Below, one piece after another: positions 33,387 through 42,900 of a stretch of DNA of 52,405 bases (its first letter is position 1; every line of letters starts with the position of its first letter). Below the pieces are notes generated by a model that saw only the letters and a list, made by a program, of their open reading frames with translations, ran no database searches and had not been told where the DNA came from. This DNA is from Clostridia bacterium. GTDB lineage: Bacteria > Bacillota > Clostridia > Lutisporales > Lutisporaceae. A program made the position numbers and the translations under genes. Where the stretch lies: assembly GCA_035628995.1 (NCBI GenBank), contig DASPIR010000016.1:1-52405 (forward strand). Reading direction: 5' to 3'.

Positions 33387-33620
33387 GTATACCGAGTTTA
33401 AACGGTATGCAATGCGTTGAAGAAGAGAAGTAATCAAATTATTGCACTCTTAGAGAGCCGGGAGCTGGTGGAAGCTCGGCAGTGCAGCTTGACGAAGGGC
33501 GCTTTGGAGCAGAGGTATGAAAAGAGGGTTTGATAAGGTTCTTTTATCAGACCAAAAAGGGTGGAACCGCGGAAGTAAACCTTTCGTCCCTTGCAGCAAG
33601 GGATGAAGGGTTTTTTTTAT
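33387..33620 (+). ncRNA. T-box leader controlling glycyl-tRNA synthetase
   Basis: The leader has the expected parts: a stem I with the AGAGAG-type distal bulge followed by GCCGGGAGCTGGTGGAAGC, the conserved T-box AGGGTGGAACCGCGG (33558-33572), and a terminator formed by AACCTTTCGTCCCTT and AAGGGATGAAGGGTT followed by eight T residues (to about 33619). GGC at 33498-33500, in GAAGGGCGC on the 3' side of stem I, is the probable glycine specifier; I place it by analogy, so that detail is tentative. Uncharged tRNA-Gly should stabilise the antiterminator and permit glyQS expression. Confidence 0.93.
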
Positions 33621-33652
33621 TTTATCAAAATCAGTATTTGGAGGGATATGAA

Positions 33653-34549
33653 ATGACATTTCAAGAGATTATTCTGACGCTTCAGAAATACTGGGCTGAA
33701 CAGCATTGCATTATCGCACAGCCTTACGATGTGGAGAAGGGTGCGGGTACGATGAGCCCTTACACATTTTTAAAAGCGCTGGGGCCGGAGCCTTGGAGAG
33801 TGGCTTATGTAGAGCCTTCAAGGAGGCCTGCGGATGCAAGATATGGGGAAAATCCCAACAGGCTGTATCAGCACCATCAGTTCCAGGTAATTTTAAAGCC
33901 TTCACCGGACAATGTGCAGGATTTATATCTGGGAAGTCTTAAAGCATTGGGAATCGACCCGCTCAAACATGACATCAGATTTGTAGAGGACAACTGGGAA
34001 GCCCCTACTCTTGGAGCTTGGGGACTTGGCTGGGAGGTATGGCTGGATGGAATGGAGGTAACTCAATTCACATACTTCCAGCAGGTAGGAAGCGTAGACT
34101 GCCAGCTGGAATCTGCGGAGCTAACCTATGGTTTAGAGAGAATAGCAATGTATATCCAGAATATAAACAACGTATTTGACATAGAATGGGTTGCAGGTAT
34201 AAATTACGGTGATGTATTCAAGGTTGCGGAATATGAGCATTCCAGATACAGCTTCGAAGAAGCGGATACAAAGCTGCTTTTCAGGCTTTTTGAGGAATAT
34301 GAGGGAGAGGCTAAGAGGTTGCTTGATAAGAATATTGTTCTGCCAGCCTATGATTATGTTCTAAAATGCTCGCATGCTTTCAATATACTGGATGCAAGGA
34401 AAGCTATAAGCGTTACTGAAAGAACCAGTTTTATTGGAAGGGTAAGGAATCTTGCGAGGCTTGTAGCTCAGGGCTACCTGAAGCAAAGAGAGTCTATGGG
34501 ATATCCCCTGCTCAAAAAGGCTGTATCCGGAGGTGCGAAAAATGAATAA
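33653..34549 (+). CDS. glyQ: Glycyl-tRNA synthetase alpha subunit
   Basis: The 298-aa protein starts [17 protein letters not shown] and contains [20 protein letters not shown] and [20 protein letters not shown] (in segments), the class II catalytic motifs of the bacterial alpha2-beta2 enzyme. The open frame reaches back into the T-box, but GGAGGG at 33640-33645 fixes the ATG at 33653. It overlaps glyS by 8 bases, which suits stoichiometric translation. Confidence 0.97.
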   Translation: MTFQEIILTLQKYWAEQHCIIAQPYDVEKGAGTMSPYTFLKALGPEPWRVAYVEPSRRPADARYGENPNRLYQHHQFQVILKPSPDNVQDLYLGSLKALGIDPLKHDIRFVEDNWEAPTLGAWGLGWEVWLDGMEVTQFTYFQQVGSVDCQLESAELTYGLERIAMYIQNINNVFDIEWVAGINYGDVFKVAEYEHSRYSFEEADTKLLFRLFEEYEGEAKRLLDKNIVLPAYDYVLKCSHAFNILDARKAISVTERTSFIGRVRNLARLVAQGYLKQRESMGYPLLKKAVSGGAKNE

Positions 34550-36626
34550 GGATTTGTTGTTCGAGATAGGCACGGAGGAAATCCCTGCCAAGTATATGCC
34601 AGCTACGCTGGAACAGGTTAAAGGTATTGCAGAGTCAATGCTTAAAGGTAATAGGATAGTTTTTGAGGAGATAAAGTCATATGGCACTCCAAGAAGAATA
34701 GTACTTTTCGTCAGAGGGATTGCAGAGCAGCAGGAGGATTTGGAGGAACTGGTAAAAGGCCCTTCCAGGAAAGCAGCCTATGATGAAAATGGCAACCCGA
34801 GCAAGGCTTTATCAGGCTTCTTAAAAGGCCAGAAGGCAGAACTGCAGGATGTGTTTATTCAGGAGCTTTCCGGAGTGGAATATGTATATTTTAAAAAGCA
34901 GGAAAAAGGTCGGCCAACTAAAGAAGTGTTAAAGACAATACTTCCTAACATACTTACATCAATCACCTTTCCCAAGTCAATGAAATGGGGCAATAAATCC
35001 TTCAGGTTTGCAAGACCTGTCAGATGGCTGGTGCCAATACTGGGAGACGAGCTGATAGAGTTTGACAAGGACGGAATTCAGTGCAGCAGGAGCACAAAGG
35101 GACATAGAGTATTGTCAAATGGCAGCATAGAGATAAGAAATACAGCAGAGTATTTTGAAAAACTCAGGGAAGGCTTCGTCATTGTAGATCAGGACGAAAG
35201 ACGCTCGCTGATACGCAAGCAGTGTGAAGCGCTGGCAAAGGCAAAAGGCGGAGAGGCGCTAATGGATGAAGAGCTGCTGGAAGAGGTTGTATATCTTTTG
35301 GAATATCCTACTGCTCTCATGGGCGGCTTTGAAGATGAATATCTCAAGCTTCCAAAGGAAGTAGTTATTACTCCGATGAAGGAGCATCAGAGGTATTTCC
35401 CAGTTTTAGATAAGAATAAAAAGCTTATGAATTACTTCATTACTGTAAGAAACGGCGACAATCGCTTCCTGGAAACAGTACAGGAAGGAAATGAGAAAGT
35501 TCTTAGGGCAAGACTGGCAGATGCGAATTTCTTCTACAGCGAGGACAAGAAGAATTCATTAGAGAGCTGTGTGGAGAAATTAAAGAATATAGTATTCCAG
35601 GAAACCTTAGGCACCATATATGACAAGACACAAAGAATAAGAGGCCTAAGCGAATACCTTGCAGAAGTGGTTGGATTAAACAGCGGCGAACGAAAGAATC
35701 TGCTAAGGTCTGCGTACTTATGCAAGGCTGATCTGGTTTCCGGGATGGTTAAGGAATTTGATGAGCTGCAGGGAATAATGGGAAGAGAATATGCACTGAT
35801 GCAGGGTGAAAAGCAAGAAGTGGCGGATGCAATACTTGAGCATTATCTTCCAAGGTTTGCAGGAGATTATACTCCTGAAACTGTAAATGGTTCAATCCTG
35901 AGCATCTCAGATAAAATGGACACTATCTGCGGCTGCTACGCAATAGGTATACAGCCGACGGGTTCCCAAGACCCATACGCTCTGAGGCGGCAGGCAATAG
36001 GAGTCAATTCGATAATACTTGAGGCAAAAATGCATTTGGGATTGGCACATCTTGCAGATACCGCTCTCAAGTCCTATGCAGAAAAAGGTATACTTACGGG
36101 CGATATAAAGACGATAAAGAGAGACATAATTGAATTCTTCAAGCAGAGATTCAGGAACGTCATGATAGACAAGGGTTTCGAATATGATGTGATTGATGCT
36201 GTTATAAATGCTGAGTTTGATGATATATATGACGCATATATGAAAATTGAGGAGCTGTCAAAGTGGAAGTATAGGGATGAGTTCCTTAATATCCTGGGCT
36301 CAGTAAGCAGAGTTTCCAATCTTGCTGCTAAGGCTAAGAGTTCCCAAATAAATGCAGAACTTTTCACAGAGAAAGCTGAACTGGAGCTTTTGAAAGCCTT
36401 TGACAGGGTGAATACGGAATATGAAGGATATGTGGACAATAGGGAGTATGGAGAAGCATTGAGGCTTATGATTACGCTTAAGAAACCTATAGATGACTTC
36501 TTCGATAATATTATGGTAATGGTAGAAGATGAGGATATAAAGAACAACAGGCTGGGACTCTTAAAGAGCATGGCCAACATGATGAACAGAATGGCAGACT
36601 TGGGTGCGATAGTAGTGAACAAATAA
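34542..36626 (+). CDS. glyS: Glycyl-tRNA synthetase beta subunit
   Basis: The 694-aa protein begins [16 protein letters not shown], the family's first motif, and contains [34 protein letters not shown] and [12 protein letters not shown]. The C-terminal part is the tRNA-binding/anticodon region. GGAGGTG lies 6 nt before the ATG at 34542. It is the partner of glyQ and under the same T-box control. A terminator follows. Confidence 0.97.
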   Translation: MNKDLLFEIGTEEIPAKYMPATLEQVKGIAESMLKGNRIVFEEIKSYGTPRRIVLFVRGIAEQQEDLEELVKGPSRKAAYDENGNPSKALSGFLKGQKAELQDVFIQELSGVEYVYFKKQEKGRPTKEVLKTILPNILTSITFPKSMKWGNKSFRFARPVRWLVPILGDELIEFDKDGIQCSRSTKGHRVLSNGSIEIRNTAEYFEKLREGFVIVDQDERRSLIRKQCEALAKAKGGEALMDEELLEEVVYLLEYPTALMGGFEDEYLKLPKEVVITPMKEHQRYFPVLDKNKKLMNYFITVRNGDNRFLETVQEGNEKVLRARLADANFFYSEDKKNSLESCVEKLKNIVFQETLGTIYDKTQRIRGLSEYLAEVVGLNSGERKNLLRSAYLCKADLVSGMVKEFDELQGIMGREYALMQGEKQEVADAILEHYLPRFAGDYTPETVNGSILSISDKMDTICGCYAIGIQPTGSQDPYALRRQAIGVNSIILEAKMHLGLAHLADTALKSYAEKGILTGDIKTIKRDIIEFFKQRFRNVMIDKGFEYDVIDAVINAEFDDIYDAYMKIEELSKWKYRDEFLNILGSVSRVSNLAAKAKSSQINAELFTEKAELELLKAFDRVNTEYEGYVDNREYGEALRLMITLKKPIDDFFDNIMVMVEDEDIKNNRLGLLKSMANMMNRMADLGAIVVNK

Positions 36627-36633
36627 ATTCAGA

Positions 36634-36676
36634 CCGGCACTTTGAAAGGTCGGATTTACAAAGTGCCGGCATTTTG
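36634..36676 (+). terminator. Terminator after glyQS
   Basis: CCGGCACTTTG (36634-36644) pairs with CAAAGTGCCGG (36659-36669), followed by CATTTTGT. The T-tract is short but the stem is strong. The following 150 bases to the next gene are very AT-rich, with no supported feature. Confidence 0.7.
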
Positions 36677-36823
36677 TACACTCCAAATTTTTTCAATGAT
36701 ATAAAATTTGATTTTTTTATTGTGATGATAAATGCTTTATGATAGTATTTATAGAGAATGCAGTATAAATAAGGTAAATCTCATAAGTTATATATATATT
36801 GCACATCATATATAGCAGGTAAA

Positions 36824-37492
36824 ATGACCGCTAAAAACGTTTCGAGGCAGGTGATAGCCATAGAATTTACAAGTCGTCAGAAACAGATAGTAGAGCTGGT
36901 AAAGAATAATCAGCCTATAACCAGCGAGCAGCTGGCAGCAAAGCTCAATATGACAAGAGCAGCCTTAAGGCCTGATCTTACAATACTTACGATGTCCGAC
37001 ATGCTTGAAGCCAGGCCAAAGGTAGGATATTTTTACTCGGGAAAGAGTGTAAACAACATAGGCAGCGATTTCATAAAGAGCATAAAGGTTGCTGAAATAA
37101 AGTCAATTCCTGTGGTAGTTGATGAAGCAACAACCGTATATGATGCGATTGTTACGCTTTTTTTAATGAATGTTGGTACAATCTATGTGCAGAATAAAGG
37201 AGCACTTACTGGGGTAGTGTCCAGAAAGGACTTCATAAAGATTGCAATCGGCAATAACGACATACACAATATGCCGATTGGAATGATTATGTCGAGGATG
37301 CCTAATATAATTTATATATTGGATACTGAAAGTGCATATGACGCAGTAGTTAGGCTTATTACCCATGAAATAGACAGCATACCGGTAGTAGAGCCTTTTA
37401 AGAATGAAGAAGGCAAGGAACTATTCAAAATAACCGGCAAGGTATCCAAAACCACTATTACTAAACTGCTTTATGATTTGTGCAAGCAATAG
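36824..37492 (+). CDS. HTH-CBS transcriptional regulator (CcpN/YqzB-like)
   Basis: The 222-aa protein has an N-terminal winged-helix DNA-binding region (RQKQIVELVKNNQPITSEQL, then TRAALRPDLTILTM) and two CBS domains (about 85-140 and 150-215, with GVVSRKDFIKIAI). CcpN of B. subtilis represses gluconeogenic genes and is encoded in the same glyQ-glyS-ccpN-yqfL order; CBS domains probably sense a nucleotide. The ribosome site (GCAGGT) is weak, and a GTG ten codons in is a possible alternative start. Confidence 0.88.
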   Translation: MTAKNVSRQVIAIEFTSRQKQIVELVKNNQPITSEQLAAKLNMTRAALRPDLTILTMSDMLEARPKVGYFYSGKSVNNIGSDFIKSIKVAEIKSIPVVVDEATTVYDAIVTLFLMNVGTIYVQNKGALTGVVSRKDFIKIAIGNNDIHNMPIGMIMSRMPNIIYILDTESAYDAVVRLITHEIDSIPVVEPFKNEEGKELFKITGKVSKTTITKLLYDLCKQ

Positions 37493-37506
37493 GTTAGGGG
37501 GATATT

Positions 37507-38325
37507 ATGGATAAAAATAGGGTAGTAATATTTGTGATATCAGATTCAATAGGAGAAACTGCGGAGCAGGTGGCAAAAGCCGCAACTGCCCAGTACCCTG
37601 AATGTGAAATCAGAATAAAATGGATACCGTATGTTACCGAAATAGAGAGCATACAGGAAGTAATAAGCGAGGCAAAGGACCTGGACAGTATAATAATGTT
37701 TACACTTGTGGTTCCTGAGCTTAGAGAATATCTGAAAAAGCAGGCTGATGAGCATAATATTACTTATGTTGATATAATGGGGCCTGCGGTTGATGCCATA
37801 GCTAAAGTCACAAAGCAGCACCCTACAGATATACCAGGGGCTATGAGAAAGCTTGATGATGAATACTTCAAAAAGGTTGAGGCTATGGAATTTGCAGTAA
37901 AGTATGACGACTGCAAGGACCCAAGGGGTATAAAGAAGGCTGACCTGGTATTGCTTGGAATCTCCAGGACCTCCAAGACTCCTCTCAGCATGTTCCTGGC
38001 AACCAAGAATATAAAGGTGGCCAATATACCGCTAATGCCTGAAGTGAAGCCACAAAAGGAGCTTTTTGAAATATCTCCAAAGAAGATAATTGGTTTGGTG
38101 ATCAGTTCAGACCATCTGAATCCAATAAGACTGGAAAGGTTGAAATCTCATGGGCTAAAAAGTGAAGCAAATTATGCAAGCATGGAGAGAATAGCCTATG
38201 AGCTTAAATATGCTGAAGAAATCATGAATAAAATCGGTTGCAGCGTAGTAGATGTAACTGATAAAGCCATTGAGGAAACAGCAAATATTATACTGCAAAT
38301 ATTAAAGGAGGCTAACGAGGAATGA
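37507..38325 (+). CDS. PPDK regulatory protein (bifunctional kinase/pyrophosphorylase, DUF299)
   Basis: The 272-aa protein starts with VIFVISDSIGETAEQVAKAA and carries the P-loop GISRTSKTPLSMFLA (about residues 153-167), both diagnostic of the DUF299/PPSR family. In plants and bacteria these enzymes phosphorylate (with ADP) and dephosphorylate (with Pi) a Thr of PPDK next to its catalytic His. It overlaps ppdK by four bases (ATGA), a direct link between regulator and target. The Bacillus homologue is YqfL. Confidence 0.95.
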   Translation: MDKNRVVIFVISDSIGETAEQVAKAATAQYPECEIRIKWIPYVTEIESIQEVISEAKDLDSIIMFTLVVPELREYLKKQADEHNITYVDIMGPAVDAIAKVTKQHPTDIPGAMRKLDDEYFKKVEAMEFAVKYDDCKDPRGIKKADLVLLGISRTSKTPLSMFLATKNIKVANIPLMPEVKPQKELFEISPKKIIGLVISSDHLNPIRLERLKSHGLKSEANYASMERIAYELKYAEEIMNKIGCSVVDVTDKAIEETANIILQILKEANEE

Positions 38326-40964
38326 AGAAGTATGTTTACAACTTTAAAGAAGGAAAGGCTTCAATGAAAGACCTCTTAGGAGGAAAAGGCGCAAACTTGG
38401 CTGAAATGAGCAATATAGGGCTGCCTGTACCTCCAGGATTTACTATAACGACTGAGGCCTGCAACGAGTACTATAACCAAAATGAGCAGATTTGGAAAGA
38501 GCTTAACGATGAAATATTCGCAGAGCTCAAGCAGCTGGAAACTGCCACAGGCAAGACCTTCGGCGGTGGAAGCAATCCGCTTCTCGTATCTGTAAGATCC
38601 GGTGCAAAGTTTTCAATGCCTGGTATGATGGATACAATTCTTAATCTCGGCTTGAATGACGAAGTTGTTGAAACAGTGAAAAACAGCACTGGCAATGAAA
38701 GATTCGCAATGGACAGCTATAGAAGATTCATTCAGATGTTCAGTGATGTTGTTATGGAGATTCCAAAGCCAAAGTTCGAAAAAATTCTTGATGCAATAAA
38801 AGAAGAAAAGCATGTGAAATATGATACTGACCTTACAGCTTCAGACCTTAAGGAAGTTGTTGAGAGATTCAAGGGTCTCTACAAGCAGGAGAAAGGCGAG
38901 AGCTTCCCGCAGAATCCCAGGGAACAGCTTTTGCACTCAGTGACAGCAGTATTCAGATCATGGAATAATGAAAGAGCAATAATATACAGAGCAATGAATA
39001 ACATACCGGGAAACCTCGGTACAGCCGTTAACATACAGTCAATGGTATTCGGGAATATGGGAAATGACTGCGGAACAGGAGTTGCTTTCACAAGAAACCC
39101 ATCAACCGGAGAAAGAAAATTATACGGCGAATTCCTTATGAATGCACAGGGTGAAGACGTTGTTGCAGGTGTAAGAACACCTCAGACAATTGATAAGCTC
39201 GGTGAAATCAACAAGGAAGTTTATGACCAGTTTGTAAGCGTTGCAAATCTCTTGGAAGACCACTACAGAGATATGCAGGACATAGAATTCACAATAGAAA
39301 AGGGCAAGCTGTTCATGCTCCAGACAAGGAACGGCAAGAGAACAGCTGGTGCAGCACTTAGAGTTGCTGTTGAGCTTGTTGAAGAAGGCAAGTTAAGCAA
39401 GGAAGAAGCTGTAATGAGAGTTGAACCTTCACAACTTGACCAGTTGCTGCATCCTAACTTTGACACTGAAGCACTTAAGAAAGTAACTTCAATAGCAAAA
39501 GGACTTCCGGCTTCACCTGGAGCTGCTTCAGGTAAGGTATACTTTACAGCAGCTGCAGCAGTAGATGCAGCAAAGAATGGTGAGAAGGTAGTACTTGTAA
39601 GACAAGAAACTTCACCTGAAGATATTGAAGGCATGGCAGAATCCCAGGGAATACTTACAGCTAGAGGCGGTATGACTTCACATGCTGCAGTTGTAGCAAG
39701 AGGTATGGGTAAGTGCTGTGTAGCCGGCTGCGAAGATATTAAGGTTAATGAAGATGCAAAGCAGTTCTCAATCGGCAGCAAGATATACAAGGAAGGCGAC
39801 TTAATATCCATCAACGGCAGTACCGGTCATGTCTATGAAGGAGTTATTGCTACAAAGACTCCAGAAATGTCCGGCCATTTCGGAACTCTGATGTCATGGG
39901 CTGATGATGTAAGAAAGCTTAAGGTAAGAACAAACGCTGATACTCCCAGGGATGCGCAGCAAGCTGTGGCATTTGGCGCAGAAGGCATAGGCCTCTGTCG
40001 TACAGAGCATATGTTCTTTGATGAAGACAGAATACCGGCAGTCAGAGAAATGATTATATCCGAAACTCTTGAAGAGAGAAAGGTCGCATTAGTAAAGCTT
40101 CTCCCAATGCAGAGAGAGGATTTCATAGGTATATTCGAGGCTATGGAAGCAAGACCTGTTACTATAAGGCTTTTGGATCCACCACTGCATGAGTTCCTGC
40201 CTCATTCTGATGAGGATATCAAAGAACTTGCGAAGACAATGGGTATTGAGTTCAAAACGCTTAAAGAAAGAGTTGAGAGTTTGCATGAGTTCAACCCTAT
40301 GCTCGGTCACAGGGGCTGCCGACTTGCAGTAACATATCCTGAGCTAGCTGAAATGCAGGCAAGAGCTATAATTGAAGCTGCCGTATATGTGAAGAAGAAT
40401 AAGGGAATAGATGTACATCCTGAAATAATGATTCCACTCGTAGGGGATATCAGAGAGCTTACATACATTGAAAAGATAGTTAGAGAAACAGCTGATAAGA
40501 TTATAGCTGAATCCGGAATAAAGCTTGAGTATATGTATGGTACGATGATAGAAGTGCCAAGAGGTGCTGTGACAGCTGATGAAATAGCAAAGTCAGCTGA
40601 GTTCTTCTCCTTTGGCACCAATGACCTTACACAGATGACCTATGGCTTCTCAAGAGACGACGCAGGCAAGTTCATAAAGGAATACCTCAACAAAGGCATA
40701 TTCGAACAGGATCCATTCCAAACTCTCGACCAGAACGGCGTAGGAAAGCTTATTAAGATGGCTGCAGAGCTTGGGAGAAGTGTAAGACCGGGAATAAAGC
40801 TCGGTATCTGCGGAGAGCACGGCGGAGACCCTGCATCCATAGAATTCTGCCATAAGGTAGGACTTAACTATGTATCCTGCTCACCATTCAGAGTGCCGAT
40901 AGCAAGACTTGCTGCAGCACAGGCAAATATTAAGGACAAAATGGGCGAATACAGCCAGAAATAA
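38322..40964 (+). CDS. ppdK: Pyruvate, phosphate dikinase
   Basis: At 880 aa this is a full-length PPDK: the N-terminal nucleotide-binding domain (GGKGANLAEMSNIGLPVPPGF, in segments), the central swivelling domain with GGMTSHAAVVARGMGK whose His carries the phosphoryl group and whose neighbouring Thr is the regulatory site, and the PEP/pyruvate TIM barrel ending in CGEHGGDP. It interconverts pyruvate + ATP + Pi and PEP + AMP + PPi, and is central to the glycolysis and gluconeogenesis of many anaerobes. Translation is coupled to the regulatory gene by an ATGA overlap. Confidence 0.97.
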   Translation: MKKYVYNFKEGKASMKDLLGGKGANLAEMSNIGLPVPPGFTITTEACNEYYNQNEQIWKELNDEIFAELKQLETATGKTFGGGSNPLLVSVRSGAKFSMPGMMDTILNLGLNDEVVETVKNSTGNERFAMDSYRRFIQMFSDVVMEIPKPKFEKILDAIKEEKHVKYDTDLTASDLKEVVERFKGLYKQEKGESFPQNPREQLLHSVTAVFRSWNNERAIIYRAMNNIPGNLGTAVNIQSMVFGNMGNDCGTGVAFTRNPSTGERKLYGEFLMNAQGEDVVAGVRTPQTIDKLGEINKEVYDQFVSVANLLEDHYRDMQDIEFTIEKGKLFMLQTRNGKRTAGAALRVAVELVEEGKLSKEEAVMRVEPSQLDQLLHPNFDTEALKKVTSIAKGLPASPGAASGKVYFTAAAAVDAAKNGEKVVLVRQETSPEDIEGMAESQGILTARGGMTSHAAVVARGMGKCCVAGCEDIKVNEDAKQFSIGSKIYKEGDLISINGSTGHVYEGVIATKTPEMSGHFGTLMSWADDVRKLKVRTNADTPRDAQQAVAFGAEGIGLCRTEHMFFDEDRIPAVREMIISETLEERKVALVKLLPMQREDFIGIFEAMEARPVTIRLLDPPLHEFLPHSDEDIKELAKTMGIEFKTLKERVESLHEFNPMLGHRGCRLAVTYPELAEMQARAIIEAAVYVKKNKGIDVHPEIMIPLVGDIRELTYIEKIVRETADKIIAESGIKLEYMYGTMIEVPRGAVTADEIAKSAEFFSFGTNDLTQMTYGFSRDDAGKFIKEYLNKGIFEQDPFQTLDQNGVGKLIKMAAELGRSVRPGIKLGICGEHGGDPASIEFCHKVGLNYVSCSPFRVPIARLAAAQANIKDKMGEYSQK

Positions 40965-40982
40965 ATAGAAATATTTGAATCA

Positions 40983-41020
40983 AAATCCGCATATCCCAAT
41001 TGGGATATGCGGATTTTTTT
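40983..41020 (+). terminator. Strong terminator after ppdK
   Basis: AAATCCGCATATCCC pairs perfectly with GGGATATGCGGATTT around a four-base loop (AATT), followed by further T residues. The A-rich 5' side could make it bidirectional. Confidence 0.93.
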
Positions 41021-41038
41021 ATTTACCTCAGACAAACT

Positions 41039-41067
41039 GTAGCATTAAAATGTACAAGTCATATAAT
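41039..41067 (+). promoter_or_regulatory. Sporulation-sigma-like promoter, copy A
   Basis: CATATAAT (41060-41067) resembles the sigma-E/sigma-K -10 box (CATA...). GTAGCA (41039-41044) lies 15 bases upstream. Exactly the same layout is found at 42139-42167 before the paralogous gene, and the conserved TGTACAAGTCATA and GCTAGTGGAAGAA words flank the box in both. The assignment to a sporulation sigma factor is inferred from the box and its conservation. Confidence 0.4.
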
Positions 41068-41128
41068 GCTAGTGGAAGAAAATAAACCGGTTCTGATTCT
41101 ACAATTGGAAAAAAGGGGAGGTGAATTT

Positions 41129-41452
41129 ATGGGATTTGTAAAAATGCCCGAAATGCTTTCGCCGGAATTAATAAAGGCTTTAGCAGGCAATGTATATACC
41201 GCTAAAGGTGAGCCGAGCCCCAAGGACGAAATGGCTGCAACATGGAAAAAGTATATAAAAGAAGATAAGAAACATGACAAAAAGGAAGACAAAAAAGAAG
41301 ATAAAAAAAGAGGTAAGAAATATACACAGGAAGAATGCTGGGAAGATGATGAATGCTGCTGCTCGAAAAAGGTAAAATTCATATTTCTATTGAACAACGC
41401 AGTGGTAATCAATATCAATGCAGTATGCGAAGAAGAAAGTTACACGGCATAA
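41129..41452 (+). CDS. Small Lys/Cys-rich protein, paralogue A of a local family
   Basis: The 107-aa product (ATG 41129, with AAAAGGGGAGGTG 6 nt upstream) has three parts: an N-terminal motif FVKMPEMLSPELIKALAGNV, a Lys/Asp/Glu-rich low-complexity linker (repeats of KKED), and a C-terminal motif DDECCCSKKVKFIFLLNN followed by ININAVCEEE. Both ends recur in the 78-aa gene at 42230, which lacks the linker. No known family is recognised. The tri-Cys cluster plus a fourth Cys could bind metal or form disulphides. The promoter-like element and clostridial context suggest expression in sporulation, but this is inference. Confidence 0.7.
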   Translation: MGFVKMPEMLSPELIKALAGNVYTAKGEPSPKDEMAATWKKYIKEDKKHDKKEDKKEDKKRGKKYTQEECWEDDECCCSKKVKFIFLLNNAVVININAVCEEESYTA

Positions 41453-41498
41453 GCAACGATCTTACCATTGTTTTTTTTTGAGAAAGATTGCTTAAAAT

Positions 41499-41535
41499 GC
41501 ATAGGTACATGATAAATGAATTATTGTACCTATGC
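41499..41535 (+). other. Hairpin between paralogues A and B
   Basis: GCATAGGTAC (41499-41508) pairs perfectly with GTACCTATGC (41526-41535). Just upstream, AAGCAA...AAGATTGCTT can also pair around a T-rich loop (41451-41494) and may act as the transcript end of paralogue A. Confidence 0.5.
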
Positions 41536-41578
41536 TCAACTATACATAACAGGATTCAGAAAGTGAGGTGATGAAAAC

Positions 41579-42106
41579 ATGGAAAGAGTTATTATGCCTG
41601 AACTTATATCACCGGTGTTTGCAGAAATGATATCAGAAAACCCAGAATTACTTAAAATTATTGTAGACCACCAATCCGGTGAGGAGCTAATAGTAGGACA
41701 GAACTGTACTTTAGATTGTAATTGCAATCCAACAAATGTCAAGCTTGTATTTTGCAATGTAACAATTGGCATAGATGACACAGTGGATGAGTGCGATAAT
41801 ACCTGTGGCTCAGGAGAAACAGAAGAACAGATTGGCAACTGTCATATAAAGATAAATGATGGTGCGCTTGGTAAAAGAGGTTTTCATTGGGAAGAATTGC
41901 TGAATGAGCTGAGTCAATTAAAGCTAGAGGTGGCAGTGCTTGAGGCAAGGATGGAAGAAGCCAAGAAAATATTAAAATTGATACCAAGGCAAGCATGTAA
42001 CAGAAAGCTGGTAGCTCGATGTAAAATTGATATAAATGAAGCTTTGGAGCATTTAGCTGATAAGAAGAGGGAATTGGGATATAAGGCCTGGCTTATGGAG
42101 AACTAA
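41579..42106 (+). CDS. Cys-containing protein with C-terminal coiled coil, diverged member B of the local family
   Basis: The 175-aa product begins MERVIMPELISPVFAEMI, related to the VKMPE(L/M)LS start of its neighbours, then has CTLDCNCNPTNVKLVFCN followed by IDDTVDECDNTCGSG, giving six or more Cys in about 45 residues. NVKLVFCNVTIGI aligns loosely with the KFIF..NN..I strand of A and C. The C-terminal half (about 105-170) is a charged coiled coil. GTGAGGTGATG lies upstream of the start. Function unknown; its position between two paralogues suggests a shared structure or process. Confidence 0.65.
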   Translation: MERVIMPELISPVFAEMISENPELLKIIVDHQSGEELIVGQNCTLDCNCNPTNVKLVFCNVTIGIDDTVDECDNTCGSGETEEQIGNCHIKINDGALGKRGFHWEELLNELSQLKLEVAVLEARMEEAKKILKLIPRQACNRKLVARCKIDINEALEHLADKKRELGYKAWLMEN

Positions 42107-42138
42107 AAATAGTGAGAAAATGGTTTTTAGTACAATCA

Positions 42139-42167
42139 GTAGCAAAACAATGTACAAGTCATACTAT
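42139..42167 (+). promoter_or_regulatory. Sporulation-sigma-like promoter, copy B
   Basis: CATACTAT (42160-42167) differs by one base from the sigma-E -10 consensus CATACAAT, with GTAGCA (42139-42144) 15 bases upstream, as in copy A. The two upstream regions are clearly homologous over about 80 bases. Confidence 0.4.
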
Positions 42168-42229
42168 GCTAGTGGAAGAAGACAAACCGGTTTAGATTCT
42201 CCGCCCATTAAAAGAAAGGAGGTGAATTT

Positions 42230-42466
42230 ATGGAATATGTAAAGATGCCTGAATTGCTGTCATCTGAAGCAGCACAAGTCCTTGCAGACAATGTGGATGC
42301 TGTTAGAGAAATGATGAGCTCAAGGGAATATGACGGTGGCTGTCATGACAATGATGAATGCTGCTGCCCGAAGAAAATTAAATTCATATTCGTAATGAAC
42401 AATGTGGCGATAATCAACATCAATGCAGTATGCGAAGAAGAAGATGATCATCATAAGAAGTGCTAA
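42230..42466 (+). CDS. Small Cys-rich protein, paralogue C of a local family
   Basis: The 78-aa product shares YVKMPELLSSEAAQVLADNV at the N-terminus and DDECCC-like DNDECCCPKKIKFIF, then ININAVCEEE, at the C-terminus with paralogue A, but has only a short linker. It ends with a His/Lys/Cys tail (DDHHKKC). AAAGGAGGTG is 6 nt before the ATG and the upstream DNA is homologous to that of paralogue A, so the two arose by duplication of the gene with its promoter. No known family is recognised. Confidence 0.7.
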   Translation: MEYVKMPELLSSEAAQVLADNVDAVREMMSSREYDGGCHDNDECCCPKKIKFIFVMNNVAIININAVCEEEDDHHKKC

Positions 42467-42540
42467 ATCCATATATAACGGCAAGAATTAGTCTTCCCAG
42501 AAGTATATTTTTGGCAATATGCTGAATTCAGCAACTAGAC

Positions 42541-42562
42541 ATAGAGAGCTCGGGCTCTCTAT
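42541..42562 (+). terminator. Hairpin after paralogue C
   Basis: ATAGAGAGC (42541-42549) pairs perfectly with GCTCTCTAT (42554-42562) around TCGG; a weak T-containing run follows. It probably ends the paralogue C transcript. Confidence 0.55.
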
Positions 42563-42579
42563 ACCTTTGTATTACATAT

Positions 42580-42750
42580 TTGATCTTACTGTACATTTCT
42601 GTCTTGATCCGCGGTCATAATGCCTGCCTTTTCAACAACCTTTCAGTACAGCTGCAAAAAATTGAGCAGCTGAGGAAGGGGTTTATTGCAAATGAATCTT
42701 ACGAGTTCAGGCATACCTTAGTTTTGCTAAGGGTTCTGCAGCAACAATAA
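42580..42750 (+). pseudogene. Fragment of a sensor histidine kinase (HAMP/HisKA junction)
   Basis: One frame reads LFNNLSVQLQKIEQLRKGF followed by IANESYEFRHTLVLLRVLQQQ and a stop at 42748-42750. This matches the end of a HAMP domain plus the dimerisation helix of a histidine kinase, where the family pattern is LR.DFIAN.SHELRTPLT; here the H-box SHELRTPL has decayed to SYEFRHTL, so the phosphorylated His is lost. No start codon, kinase domain or response regulator lies nearby. It is a relic of a deleted two-component gene. Confidence 0.5.
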
Positions 42751-42900
42751 GGGATGTTACTGGGAATATGTTGCAAGAATGGACAAGCAGCTGTGAATTA
42801 TGCCTGTAACCACACGGCCGGAGAGGGACGGATGCGAATATAAGTATTAGAAAATGTAGATAATGTTAAACTGGTATTATTGGTTGGTTAGGGAGCTAGT

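Noticed and set aside
33387-33620. Possible novel structured RNA before glyQ
   Set aside because: It contains the canonical T-box AGGGTGGAACCGCGG and terminator before a glycyl-tRNA synthetase, so it is a known T-box class.
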